DNA of 64,000 bases from Diaporthe sp. PMI_573 (Eukaryota; Ascomycota; Sordariomycetes; Diaporthales; Diaporthaceae), in NCBI GenBank assembly GCA_021399435.1, contig JAJTUP010000041.1:586080-650079 (forward strand), given 5' to 3'. Under the pieces are notes generated by a model. It saw only the letters and a program-made list of their open reading frames with translations. It searched no databases and was not told the DNA's origin. Below, one piece after another: positions 23,577 to 35,478 of the stretch. Both the position numbers and the translations under genes were made by a program. How positions within the stretch are numbered: position 1 is the stretch's first letter; each line of letters starts with the position of its first letter.

Positions 23577-24090
23577 TGTCACGAACGTGACAGGAATAGG
23601 ACCAGCACTGGCTGTTGGTCCTTTGAAGGCGCAGACAAACCCTACAGGCCAGCAGGACAGGCCTGCAGGATGAACCAAAGGCCCGGTCAGGGTCACGTGA
23701 CACTTGCTTACCTAAGTATAGGATCACTTGGATCACCAACAGGGACAGTGAGCCAAGTGAGCCATCTGGATCACCCAGATCACTAGATCACCCCGTGAGC
23801 CAATGAGCCTCGTGAGCCAGGCTGAAGAGATGAACTATATAGATCACACTCATTACCAGTAGATAGCATTAGGATAGGACAGCTCTTCAGCAGTCAATCT
23901 AAGTATTCACCCTGAATAGCTTCAACGGCTTTCGATCACTATTGTCATACATTGCTCAGAACAATTCCACCTTAAACGCCCCTCAAACATAACCCGTTTA
24001 CTAGGTTTATTAGCCAAGAACTCCTATGATCATCACATTTTAATTACTCTTATTCAAACGTTTTATATAAACCCTAAGTAATATCTTATA
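23577..24090 (+). repeat. Candidate LTR followed by primer-binding-like site
   Basis: It starts TGTCACGAACGTGACAGG, a palindromic LTR-like opening, and runs to ATATCTTATA (ACATCTTACA before RIP). Immediately after, at 24091, is TGGTTATCAGAAC, close to the TGGTATCAGAGC primer-binding site used by many LTR elements with initiator tRNA. It contains GATCACCC/GTGAGCC short repeats. The interior is GC-normal and only the end is RIP-altered. No second LTR or target duplication was found, so the 3' half of the element is missing or overwritten. Confidence 0.5.
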
Positions 24091-25087
24091 TGGTTATCAG
24101 AACACCCCTTTACTTCACCATATCTTCTAGCTACAACCAGAAGAGTCTCTAGTAGGAGTTGAATAATATTAACTTTAAACTTACCTAGCAATAATATTTA
24201 GAGATAGTTAAAGAGATTAAGAAACTTTAAGTCTATATCTAGGAACAAGCCAACTAAGGCAACAAAATGAAAAAACTTTAAACTAAGACAAATTAATAAC
24301 CACATTTATACTTTAAATTAAATATGTAAATAAGGTAGTATAAACGTTATTATAGATTAATAAATTATTATATTAGCTAATTTGTTTATAATAAAACCTA
24401 TAACTACTATATTTATAAAAGTAAAAGTAGCCCTACTACTAGATAGTACTTCTTACACCTTACTTAATATTATATAATAAATTCTTTTTCATCCATATAG
24501 CTCTAATGCCTAGCCTTAAAATACTATAAATATAGTATATAATAAGTAACTAGGACTACTTGATTTAAGATGTAAATATCTTTAACCTGCTGTATACTCT
24601 ATTCCTACTAAGTAGAGGCTATAATCTATAAGTCTTATTCTTATTATATAGAGCTATAGCCTATATATATTAAGAATTTAATAAGATTAAGTTATATATT
24701 TTATAGGACTTATATATAAGAAATAAGTATAGGAGTAGATATATAACTACATTATATCCTATATCCTTCACTATATATTAATATAGTAAACTATTATATG
24801 CTCTTTATAGCCTTTAACTATCTTAGTATATGGCTACTATACTTAAGCCTCTATATGGTAGGAAAAAAGAATAAGACCTAAGGATCTTATAAGTATTTCC
24901 ATCATAACTATACCTTATTATAAAATGGCATCTGATAAATATAGTATTATATAAATAATTAGAATAGCCATTATTATAGTAGATATAGTTATCTATAATC
25001 CTCTACTTATATTAACTATTTGTATTTGTTTGAGTTCCTTTATTTAGCTGGAAACTATAGTTAGTGTCCTAGAAGGACAAGATATAA
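24091..25087 (+). pseudogene. RIP-destroyed LTR-element interior
   Basis: AT-rich sequence follows the primer-binding-like site. The first 200 bases read as a gag-like helical stretch in broken frame. Nothing beyond is identifiable. It ends at an A-run near 25088-25097. Confidence 0.35.
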
Positions 25088-26849
25088 TTAAAAAAAAAAC
25101 AGTAATTTTTGCCATGTAGGACTTTTTATAGTGACTTTGCAATCTTCTGCAAACCTGTCTGTAGTTAGAAGCCGCCCGCCATTCTGTACTAGAAGCCGTA
25201 GTGTTGGGCCGTGCCTAGTCTGTTTGCGCCGGTGCTGTTGACAAGCCGTTAGCCCGTCAAGGTTGAAGCTATCGCGGGCCGCAAGCAACCTAGTTTGATG
25301 CCGTCAAGTACTATGTGAAAGTATTATCGCCGTGTGACTCAGGCCTTTAAGTTGGCCAAAATGGGCGATGATAAAAGCAGCCATTGCCCTGACTGAGGTT
25401 CTGGCTCTGCTCAAACACACCCATCTGGCGAAACCGAGCGACCACCACAACCTTGTTCCGCTGCGTTACAAGACCACACAAAAGCAATCATTCAGCCAAA
25501 GCCAAGACGACAGTCAAGCTTAAACCAGTACACACGTCAGGTAAAGCAACCATATTCCATTGTCTAGATGTGTGGACCTAATAGCTCTGCAGCCATAGAA
25601 ATAGACTTTGACTATAATAAGCAAGTCCGTGCTGATATAAGGACATTGTTTGTAAAGGTAAAAAGCGCGATAACAAGAGACCTCGTATAACTAAACAAAT
25701 CGACGTATTTATTGCCATTTTAGAGAAGTTTGAGGACTATTCTAAACAAATAGACCAGCTTATTGCTCTTAAAATAATGATTAAAAATAACAAGTTAAAG
25801 AGAGGAAAAAGGGTAGCCGAGGATAGAAAGTGTTTTTTTGACAATATTTAACATTTGAAACCTTATTGTAGAAATATTATATAGTTAAATACAAATTAGT
25901 TAAAAACACATAATTATAGGTCTTTTACCCTTATATCTAGGAGGGATCCTCTACTTATATAATAATAATATTTATATTAATTTTAAATAATCTACTTTTA
26001 TATTACTTTATTTAATTTCTTTAAATATTTAGCTTTTATTTAAGATAAAAATATTTTATTAGATTTATAATATATGAAGTTTTAAAGGACAGGGAGTAAT
26101 AATAAGCGGGAGAGACTTTTGTTAACTTTATGATAATACCTTCCCCGGAATGCCTCGTGACAGACCGGCTGGGCGCCGCCAGGCGCAGCCCCGTAACGTG
26201 GCCGCTGGAGCCACAGCTAGCTTCCGCTATCCCCGTCCAGGCTCCCCAGGGCGATGTCGGCAAGCACACGTACTAGGCCCCAGCAGGGGTAGGTAGAGTG
26301 CCGCCTAGGCGCCCCAAGAGGAGGCCGCACCCTAGGACATTATAAGCAAATTGCAATCCTCCTGGGTTTAAGTCCTAGTCTTATTAAATTTTACTATTTT
26401 TTTTTTAGCATTTTTCTTTTTAGTGTTTTTGCTCCGCCACTGCCTACTCACTACCTCATTTTCTGGGTTTTAGATCTTGTTACTACTTTCTAGCCTCTAA
26501 GATATCTCGTTTCTTTATTTTATTGACGAAATAAAAGACAATAATATAGGAAAGAAGCAATAGAATAGAGAAGATGGGGAAATAAGAAAATGGAAAACCA
26601 GAAAACGGAAAATGGGAAACGGGAATTGGAGAGTAGGAAAACAGAAAGAAGAAAGGTATCTACTATAGATACTAAAACAAACAGTACTAGGTACATCCTT
26701 ATTTTTATTCATAGCATCCTGATTTTAATATAGCCCTGCAGCTATAATATGTTGGCCTTAAAGCTGGCAAACCCTTAAGGTGATAGGGGGAGCCATCCTA
26801 TAGTTTTAACTGATTTGCTTTATCTTTAATTCTCTTAGCCTAGCCAGTA
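25088..26849. other. Mixed patchwork of GC-normal islands and AT-rich relics, no gene
   Basis: 25100-25700 and 26130-26345 are GC-normal islands without a recognisable frame, presumably pieces of younger inserts. At 26364-26375 GGGTTTAAGTCC resembles a RIP-altered tRNA B box. 26560-26650 is purine-rich low-complexity DNA (GGAAAACGGAAAATGG-like). The rest is RIP-type AT-rich sequence. Confidence 0.45.
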
Positions 26850-27339
26850 TATTATAAACCAACATGTTTAACGACAAGGGGACCCATTTGGGTAACCCAA
26901 GTAACCCAGACAGAATGCCATAATGTAGACCATTTAGCACTAAGATGCAGAATTACAAGATATGCCAAGACCAGGGTTAAAATTAGGTGTCTAACAACTA
27001 GGGTAGACCGATAAAACTAACAAGCGGTCCTAACAATACTAGGCTAGACCGCAACTATTGTTAAGCAGTCTAGGCAGTCTAATACCTAAGATAGATAAAG
27101 AGTTGGAATATATAAGAACATAGTTATTACTACAGTAGATAGCTTTTATAAAATAGACTCTTTAGTTATTAATTTAAGTATTTAGTCTAATAACTAGATA
27201 ACCTTATAGCTAGTAATTATATTTATAAAATTATTATGTCTTATATAAAATTATTAAGTATTATTTCTATACTATATTACTAATATAAATCCTATAGGTT
27301 ACCTATTAAACCCTATAAAGATTTAGTATAATTATTATA
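26850..27339 (+). repeat. 5' LTR of a Ty3/gypsy element (same family as the 16.7 kb solo LTR)
   Basis: It starts TATTATAAACCAACATG and ends GTATAATTATTATA, which match the solo LTR ends after undoing C-to-T and G-to-A changes. Long stretches align, for example TTTAGCACTA near 26935 and TAGCTAGTAATTATA near 27210. The flanks (CAGTA, TTTTA) are not a duplication, as expected for a 5' LTR with the element continuing to the right. Confidence 0.82.
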
Positions 27340-27389
27340 TTTTAATAACTCTTATTTAGTACAGCTATATAATTACTAACTATATAATA

Positions 27390-27936
27390 TTAAGAAATAA
27401 TGGCGCTTTAAACTCTTACTACTTCTTAAATTACCTAGACTAAGACTAAATTTATTAAGAAAATAGGTAAATAAATTGGCTAATTTTAGTAAAAGATTAT
27501 ATATCTCTATATACTCCAGTAAGCTAAGGCTTTTAAGATAGACAAGCCTGGCCTCTATAAGGAAGATAAAGAAACCCTTTAAAGATTTTTTATACAGTAT
27601 TATACTTACTTTAAATATAACTATCTCTAGTTTAAAACCTACTATAACAAGATTATCTTTACTAGACATTGGCTTAAAGGAAATATATTTATTTAATTTA
27701 AACTTACCTTAAGAAACTATTTAGAAAACAATAAAAAAGACTAGAATAATAATATTAAGAAAATCTTTAAGATCTTTAACTACTTTAAGCAAGCTTTTAA
27801 AAATGCTTTTAGAGATTTTAACAAAGATAAAATTACTAAAAAATAACTTATATAGCTTAGACAGACTAGGTTAACATTAATCTATATAGCTTACTTTAAA
27901 TAACTTATTATTTATATTAGTTAGGGAGAAGATATA
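27390..27936 (+). pseudogene. Ty3/gypsy gag relic
   Basis: The plus frame reads like a classic retrotransposon gag domain: KIDKPGLYKEDKETL, then RFFIQYYTYFKYNYL, then a LKGNIFI segment, LRNYLENNKKD, and FKQAFKNAFRDFNKDK. Stops from RIP interrupt it. It lies right after the LTR at 26850-27339, which fixes that LTR family as Ty3/gypsy. It breaks off at 27936, where a new TG-starting sequence begins. Confidence 0.72.
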
Positions 27937-29690
27937 TGTTGGTTGGGCTTTATTGTATACAATAGAAAGAAGTGTTAGCGAAGAGAAAAGGAGAGTGTAG
28001 ACCAAATAGGTATTCTATTAAGTCTATGGGGTCTGGTTGTTGCTTTAAAGGGTGTGGCGAAGCTATGCCTGTAGGGCGACAATTTTTTATAGTGTAGGCC
28101 CCGCGCTAGCCACGGGCCCTCTACTATTTACTTATAGATTTATTTACTATAGACCTATTAATACTGGTAGTCTTTTATTTATGCCAATGGCTGCTCTAAA
28201 AGTTAAAAAGAAAAGAAAAATAAAGAAAATAAAATTTACTTTTATAGTAAATTAAACCTTTAGCTTCTTAATTAATTATTATAAAGTATCTTATTATGCT
28301 ATTAGCCTATAATGATTGTACTATTTATATTTATTTTCCATCATTTTGGTCCCCTAGTTTATATATTATTAGGTAGTTAGTATTTGCTAGTATTAGGGTA
28401 AGTATACCTAATTGGCTATATAATTGTCCCAACTTACTTAAGGTAGAAACTTTTAAAAGTTGTTTCTGCCTTATAAGTAAATTGTTTTTAATATATTTTA
28501 TAGAGCGCCAGCCCATTGTTTATAGTATTAAATAAATATCTGGAATAGACCTAGATAGAGTAGATTAGGCTAGCACTAGCTAGCCTACCTGATCTTATTA
28601 ATTAACCTACATATAGATTGATAGATTTAATCAAACCCTAAGAGAAAAAGCCTTTTTTATTAAGGCTATAAGATTTAGGTATATAAGATAGAAAAAGAGG
28701 TAGTATAGTAGTTAATAATTAATTATGTTAATATTAATTACTTGTTAAGAAGATTAATATTGTTGTGTATAATAAAATATAGCTTGTAGTATAATTTTTA
28801 AACTTTTAATATATAGGCATTAAACTATAAAATCTGACTAGGGATACCTATTAAATATAGGCTGGCAACTTTAAAGTACTTATATAATGATAGATAATAT
28901 ATATATTTTCTAATTCTTGTAGCATAGATACCCTTATAACTAATCTTAGCTACAAGGTTTGTCTTTAGGAGAAATATAATTCTAATTAAAGGCTAATTAT
29001 ATAGTCTTTTAAGGTAAGACATAGGTAATTAATATAAGGATAATCTAAACTTTTGCCCTTTTTATTTACTAAGTTTTGTAAGACTAATATTTAAGTAACT
29101 TTTAATTAACTTTAACTTTTAATAGGTTTTTAATTATATAAATTACCTTGCTTTATAAAATTATTAACCTATATAGTTAACTTATTATAGTTAATTAGTT
29201 ATTATAGGGCCTTATTTGGTAATGTTTTTATTATAATATTTATTAAATTATTGTTTTTGTTAATCTACCTTAACTTATTAATCTTATAATATTTATAGGC
29301 TTAGTAGAAAGATATAATATTAATTATTAGTCTTTTTTTATTTATTAAACCTAGCTTAATAAGATACTTATATAGTAAGTATAAGTCTATATAAATTACT
29401 AGTAGTATTAGAGATAACTTAAGTTAATTGGTAATAATTTATAGAGTTATAGAAAATATAATTTTAAGGTTAAATCTATTAACTATTTTATAGATTTCTA
29501 ATGTTAGTATGTTTCTAGTAATATACTTATATTTAATAAAAAACTAATATAAAATGTTGCCATATATCTTATATTATATTATATTAAGGTTCTTCTTTTT
29601 ATTAATTAATATAATTATAAAGCCTATTTAGGAGCTAAGATTATAGTTATTGGCAAATAATTTATTAATAAAAATAACAAGTTTTACTCG
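27937..29690. other. RIP-damaged insert, LTR-like start, unresolved
   Basis: It begins TGTTGGTTGGGC, the same start as the reverse complement of the copia LTR at 8.2 and 13 kb, then diverges. 27960-28140 is moderately GC-rich and the remainder is very AT-rich with no stable frame. A sharp AT-to-GC boundary lies at about 29690. Probably a Ty1/copia-type relic, but I cannot show its coding domains. Confidence 0.35.
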
Positions 29691-30058
29691 TAAAAACGAG
29701 GTTGCGGTGTTGCAGCCGCCGGATCTGGCTGGCGCGTGCTGCTGTTTTAAGCGGCCTTGACACCATGGGCATATGTCCCTAATAAGTACCGTGTACCTAC
29801 GGCCGGCTACATGGCCTTTTGTGTCCCTTTTTGAAATTCAGGATTGCACTGCCGGCTTTCCGGGAGCCAGTCCCCAGCTCTTTGATCCCACTACAAAATG
29901 GGCTTGCGCCGCGCTCCTCCTTTCTCTCCTGACACAATCTGCCAGAATTCGAGACTCAGGCTGTTCGAGTTACCTCCCTCAAAAGTACTCTTCCCGGTTG
30001 GATACCTTCAAACCCACCGCCTACCTCTACCATATTGGTCACTCCTTTTCTCTGCACA
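29691..30058. promoter_or_regulatory. Upstream region of the DUF3435 gene
   Basis: GC-normal sequence starts abruptly after the AT-rich relic. A pyrimidine-rich stretch (CTCCTCCTTTCTCTCCTG near 29915) and CCACCGCCTACCTCTACC near 30015 precede the ATG. No clear TATA box. No coding sequence with support. Confidence 0.35.
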
Positions 30059-32222
30059 ATGAACTCAAACCGTACGAATGCTCGTGCCGCCGATTTCCTC
30101 AAGGAAGTCCGCGTCCGAGATGCCGACGCTCGAGCGAGCAAGCGACGTCCGATGTCCGTCGAGGGGCACGCGAGGATGAGACAGACCTTGGAGGGTGTCC
30201 TCTTTATCAAACCAAGATACGCGCATGAGACCGAGGTCAATGTCAGCGGCATGCTCGCAAAATGGCATCGGTTTGTCCCCACTACTCTACCAAGTTCGGT
30301 CTGCCCTTTACCTTTCTGACTGTTTCTTTCCTTGGGGGCAGGTACTGCAATGATATGAAAGTCGGGGACTGGAAAGTCACGATCAGTAATATTACGCGGT
30401 CAACGATGCAGGACTTCTTCCTTTGGGTCTGCGAAAACTACAATATCAGCACCTGGGGTACTTCGAAAGTGTACATCCGCCAATTTGGGCAGCTCTACAC
30501 CACTGTTACCGGCCGCTATCCTGACCGGAACGATATGAAGGAGCTGTACAAGGTGCGCAATGCCTCATACGTAGCGCTGTTTACAATCTCTTGACGCTCT
30601 ACTAACTTATAATCTAGTACCACGACAATATATTGATACCCACATTCAATTTGCAGGTACCTAATGCTCACGGCAAGCCAGTCGTGAACTGTGACGATCT
30701 GAAGATCCTTGTTACTTATAATATTGCGTATGACCCGAGCATCCGTTCCCTCGAGCTTCAGCGTCTCAATGATGCTGGCTGCTATATGACCATCTGTTAT
30801 ACTGGAATACGCCCTGCTGAGATTGTGGAAGGCGAGAGGAAGCCCCCAAAAGATGGGTCCCAAAAGAAGCTCTTTGGCACAAAAGTCGTGATGTCAGCCG
30901 ATGCCAACGCCGAGGTCGAGGACGGCGAAGGTTCCGCGGACGAAGATTCCAAAAAGCTGCATGAGCTCCTCCTCAGAGGGACCATTGAGAGGGGCCGGCC
31001 GAAAGCTCTCTGCTATGAAGACATCCTCATGATGCTAGTCCGGCATCCTGTTACGGGGAAATCTATCCTAGCCATGTCACTCAAGTTCATCTTTCACAAG
31101 GGATGTGACAACAGGCCGAAGCCGTATGTTGGCCTAGTATTCATTGGTCCTTATTTATACTGATGCAATTTAGGACAATATTTATCTTGAAACCTACCAA
31201 GAAGCTGATCTTCTGCCCGGTGTCACTCTATCTGGCGATTGCATTGTTCGACGACGCCTTTGACTCGAAGCTTCTGAAGGATGCGAGCTCTGTGCTGGGC
31301 GCAAAGATCCCAGCTGGCCAGGATTGTTTGCAGCTCCGCTGGAAACGATCAAAGCTGAAGATCCCATTCTTTCGTCGGATTTTCCGAGATGGCACTATTT
31401 CAAAGGACCAGGCTATGTTATATTCCACACTCAGAGAACACATGGGCGACCAGAGCCTCGACGCAGGGTTTGAGAAGAAATTGACACCCAAGGCCGGGCG
31501 CCGAGGCGCTGGGAATGCTGCTAACGGTATGTTGATGCTTTTCCAAGGCGATTGTCTATTGCTAATATCCCATAGGCGATGCGCCGGATGCTGTTCGCGA
31601 TCAAATTTTGCGGCAGAACCCGAAGTTCTTCGTATTCCAGGATGCGTATCTAAATATAACGGTCAACTTCGACATTCAAAATGCTTTCCTAGAGGAGGAA
31701 AAAGAAATCGAGCTATTTCGAATGTTCGCACATGTCAGCCTAACCCGGGACCCCCGCGCCACAAAAGACATGGTCCCCCCTGAGGTGTGGGCCAACCTGC
31801 CGCCCGATCCATGTATCAGTGGACTGGAAGAGCGGCGAGCAATGCTTAAGCACGGCCAGTACCGATTCGATGGCCGCGAAAACGAGTCAGAGATCCGCGA
31901 GCTCACGGCCGAGATTAGATCGAAACAGGCGCAGCGCGAGAGACAGATCGTAAAGGACTACCGCGAGTACTATTTCTACAATCGCCCAACCTGGGATCTC
32001 GAGGAACAAGCCAGGGGGGGCGATGTGGAGGAATACAACGAGCCACCTATTGACCTCATTATTCCCGAGCGGGCAAAGTTGGCCGAGATCCTCTGTCACC
32101 AGCCCGAGAACCTACCTGCCGAGGAAATACATCGACTAAGACTCAAGGTCGTTGAATTATACGTAGCGTTGTGTGGCAAGAGAGAAACAGGTCAAGCGCA
32201 AACGCCTGCAGCCGCCGCCTGA
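30059..32222 (+). CDS. DUF3435-domain tyrosine recombinase (FluG-domain-like), nearly intact
   Basis: Five exons fit perfectly in phase: 30059-30270, 30342-30552, 30618-31123, 31174-31526 and 31576-32222 (642 residues). All introns are GT/AG, 49-71 bp, one with a consensus CTAAC branch site at 30600. The protein starts MNSNRTNARAADFLKEV. Family features are the fold-defining TGIRPAEI (catalytic Arg), LCYEDILMMLVRHPVTGKS, PTKKLIFCPVSLYLAIAL, then AGRRGAGNA and FQDAYLN, the likely second Arg and Tyr-nucleophile regions. DUF3435 recombinases include the captains of Starship elements and Crypton-related enzymes. Arg/His catalytic residues are only inferred by pattern. The gene escaped RIP, unlike its paralogue at 5.2-14.3 kb. 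A C-terminal finger-like domain continues in the next frame (see 32190-32598). Confidence 0.88.
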
Positions 32223-32598
32223 CGACGGTGTCCCCCTGACGTCGAAAATACAGCTGGAGCCTGAGGTGGACCTTTTTCCGCTTCTCATGGGACCAACGCA
32301 GTGTCCCGGCTGTATTGGTGACGAGCGGCAAACGGTGCAAGAACGAATCTTTCCGTATTGTCGAGAAACGAAAAGAAACGACCACTTTGACGATCACCAC
32401 CTCGAGGAAATAGAACGTGCTGAACAACATGGCGACCCCATCAACTGTATACATCCGAAATGCAGGGAGCGGAGGGTGTATTTTCAGAGCGTGGATCATT
32501 TTAGAAACCATAATGACACGATCCATGGAGTTAAGCTGCGAACATCAAAAACAGTTCAACAACGGCGGGCGCGGAAGCTCAAGCTTCGGAAAAAATAG
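32190..32598 (+). other. Out-of-frame C-terminal zinc-finger-like extension of the DUF3435 protein
   Basis: Directly after RETG the +1 frame continues with VKRKRLQPPPDDG and a finger-like region: CPGCIGDERQTVQERIFPYC, then HFDDHHL, then CIHPKC and HFRNHNDTIHGVKLR, ending at TAG 32598. The upstream frame instead stops at 32222. The ruined paralogue shows the same C-terminal domain at 14080-14346 and the same +1 offset, so the domain belongs to the family. The two frames are joined in life by an intron of length 3n+1 (only GTAGCG at 32163 to CAG at 32253 fits well), by an ancestral frameshift, or by recoding. Confidence 0.7.
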
Positions 32599-32621
32599 TG
32601 ATCAATTCAAAAGAGAGTGAC

Positions 32622-33327
32622 GTTCAAAAGAGTGGCCAGTCCCAAAAGAGTGACCAGTCCCAAAAGAGTGACAGTCCCAAAAGAGTGACCAGTCCCAAAA
32701 AGAGTGACCAGTCCTAAAAAAGTGACCAGTCCCAAAAGAGTGAGTCCGAAAAGAGTGACCAGTCCCAAAAGAGTGACCAGTCCCAAAAGAGTGACCAGTC
32801 CCAAAAGAGTGACATTCCAAAAGAGTGACCGGTCCCAAAAGAGTGACCAGTCCTAAAAAAGTGACCAGTCCCAAAAGAGTGACCAGTCCCAAAAGAGTGA
32901 CCAAAAGAGTGACCAGTCCTAAAAGTGACCAGTCCCAAAAGAGTGACAGTGACCAGTCCCAAAAGAGTGACCAGTCCCAAAAGAGTGACCAGTCCCAAAA
33001 GTGACCAGTCCCAAAAATTACGACCAGTCCCAAAAGAGTGAGTCGAAAAGAGTGACCAGTCCCAAAATGATAGTCTCAAAAGAGTGAGTCCGAAAAGAGT
33101 GACCAGTCCCAAAATGATCAGTCCCAAAAGAGTGATCAGTCCCAAAAGAGTGACCAGTCCCAAAAGAGTGACCAGTCCCAAAAGAGTGACCAGTCCCAAA
33201 AACCATTCCCAAACATTACGACCAGTCCAAAGAGTGAGTCCGAAAGAGTGACCAGTCCCAAAAGTGACCAGTCTCAAAAATTACGACCAGTCCCAAAAGA
33301 GTGAGTCCGAAAAGAGTGACCAGTCTT
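32622..33327. repeat. 18-bp minisatellite, unit GTGACCAGTCCCAAAAGA
   Basis: Roughly 38 tandem copies run for 700 bases, starting 24 bases after the DUF3435 extension stop. Variants include units shortened to GTGAGTCCGAAAAGA and one-base changes. The 18-base period keeps all frames open, so long repetitive frames on the minus strand (GTGHSF or LGLVTL repeats) are artefacts. Confidence 0.95.
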
Positions 33328-34339
33328 AATAAGGGGGGCAGGTTGCCACATTAGGTAAATTACCAACCTCGTCAGCGGCATGCGAGAAATCACACCGCAT
33401 GTCGCGGAAACTGGCATCCAGCTGGACTACCGATCAAAAAAAAAAAAAAAAAAAAAGGCCGGAGTCTGCCTCGCTGATAGCTTCAAGGGGGCATTAGAGA
33501 GGTGCCAAGGTTTACACCACAGAATTTCCTTATTGGGTAATTCGCGCCTTGACTGTAGCCTGGACATTCGGCTCATCTAACCTGGGCGAGGTTCCACCGA
33601 CGATGACGACCTCACAAAGCCTAACCACAGCATGGCCACAGCATCCTTGAGATAGCCTATTTCACCAGAGGCGGTGGCTCATACAACGTCGGACCAGACC
33701 GGGGATTTAGCCCGAGTCTTCAGCCAGGGTGCAGCAATCCGGGAATTGGCAGTAGCGAAGCTCCTCTGTCACCAAACGCTAACAAAAACGCCTGCAACAC
33801 TTCGCACGATTACGAGCGAGGGCTCGCCGATGAAATTGCCCCATCGGGATACCAACACATTCCTACATTGGAAGACGAATATGCACCCAGCGATGGGTAG
33901 CAGCCAAAATTGCCTGAATAGGGAATTCTGACGGTGCTAGGCATTCGGCTCTGCCTGCATTCCTACGTGATGGTGTCAGGATTGATTACATTGCATATAC
34001 GAGACGTAAGTACGCCAGGCACCTTATCACAGCCCGGCCCTGTCCGAACCTATCGTGCGGCTTGCAAGGTAGCGTCCCTGACAAATTATGCGGCCGGCCC
34101 TGGATATCCCTCCCAGGAGTTGAAGCAGGTGACTCTCATCACCCATACCAGGGGTGGGTGGTTACGCCAGCTGGGAGGTTGATCAGGCTTGGTGGAGGGC
34201 CAGGCTCAGCTGAACAGGCCTCTGCCGGTGCAACTTCAGATCCGAGAGGCACTGTCTGTATCCACACTGGGCCAGTGTTTTGGTGAATTCTTTTTGCCAA
34301 AGGAGTGGCGAGATTCGCAGTCCAGAGTGCTTTGTTTAC
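33328..34339. other. Gene-free stretch with a poly(A) run
   Basis: A run of about 20 A bases lies at 33437-33456. No gene-like frame. 33700-34300 has a few short frames on each strand without recognisable content. Confidence 0.5.
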
Positions 34340-34640
34340 CATTCATGTCTTGATCAATCGGAGCATCGACAAAAAGCGCGTTGACCACGTCGTATTGGAT
34401 CAGCTCGAGGTCGAATTTGGATGCAATACGTACTGACGGAAAAAGAATGCCATACAGCTTTATCGGTCTTAGGCCTTTGAGGATCAATCAGCCACTGCGG
34501 AATCGGACGTTGGCTGCCTCAGCAAAGTTCAGCAATTAGGAAGGCGGTGTGCGAGCTACAGTGATATGCCAAGTGAAAACCTAAAGACACCGCCTTCTCT
34601 ATTGAGGTTGACAAAATAGAAGGTGGGGAAGGCTGACAAC
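34340..34640 (-). repeat. Diverged third copy of the inverted-arm repeat with a copia RT fragment
   Basis: This matches the right arm (about 42290-42560) in the same orientation at high but imperfect identity. On the minus strand it carries the short Ty1/copia reverse-transcriptase piece KFDLELIQYDVVNALFVDAP, then the AATTAGGAAGGCGGTGTGCG and CACCGCCTTCTCTATTGAGG modules. It is inverted relative to the nearby left arm at 35479. Confidence 0.8.
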
Positions 34641-35478
34641 TGGAGGTGGCGATTGCAAGCCAAGAAAGCGGTGGTACTAGCGGCTGGGAGATTAGGAAGG
34701 CGGTGAGACATCACTGTATAGTAGATAAGGGTGCCACGGCCTACTTATTTTCTGAGCGCCGGACCATGTCATGATCGCAGGCAGGCAGGTCCAGGCAGGT
34801 GGACGTTGAGCAATATCACAACCACTTGCAGGCTCACTTTTCATTCCAGGCATTCTGGAAACGTTCAATTTTCCGTACAGCTCATAATTCCAATGCCCAT
34901 TTCATACATGCCACCACAACCGCGCCCGGTACCATGCATTGGCCAGACAATCAAGACAGAAGGCGGTGACAATGCGTCAGGCACAAAGAAAGGCGCAGCT
35001 GCGCGAATTACTCACCGGCTAGCACGACCGCCGTCTTTGGTTGTCCGCCTTCCTGGACCAACTCTTATCTTCTCACCGCCTTCTATGTTGCTCTTTTGGC
35101 TCTATATGGCAGGCGGTGAGATTGAGACGGTGGACATGGTGGTTTTTCCAGACAGCTGCTGGTTGGCTAAGGGAAGCTTGGCAAGTGGAAGCGAATTCCC
35201 TAAACTGTAGCGCAGAGGTGTGTTGCAGCAGGTTGTCAATCGCATTACTGTGTACGCATGGCCTGAAGGCTATCCCGTGAAGGTCCTCAGCAACATCCAT
35301 GCGCACCTTCATAGAAACCAGTTGCACATGCCTTGCAAGTTGAAAGTGATTATGATATTGCTCAACCTACCTGGCTGAACAAGGAGGCCGTGGCACCCTT
35401 ATCTACTATACAATACTTGTGTTGTCTCACCGCCTTTCTAATCTCCCCGCCGCTAGTACCACCGACTTGTCAACCTTC
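34641..35478. repeat. GGCGGTG-motif repeat module
   Basis: This contains AGATTAGGAAGGCGGTGAGA (34694), AGACAGAAGGCGGTGACAAT (34956) followed by the AAAGAAAGGCGCAGCTGCGC module (34985), TCTCACCGCCTTCTATG (35071), GGCAGGCGGTGAGATTG (35109) and TCTCACCGCCTTTCTAAT (35419). The stretch 34790-35010 is similar, inverted, to 38150-38390. No coding capacity. Confidence 0.7.

Noticed and set aside
32602..33277. Long minus-strand open frames with GTGHSF/LGLVTL repeats
   Set aside because: They are translations of an 18-bp minisatellite, whose period keeps several frames open. No start context or unique sequence.
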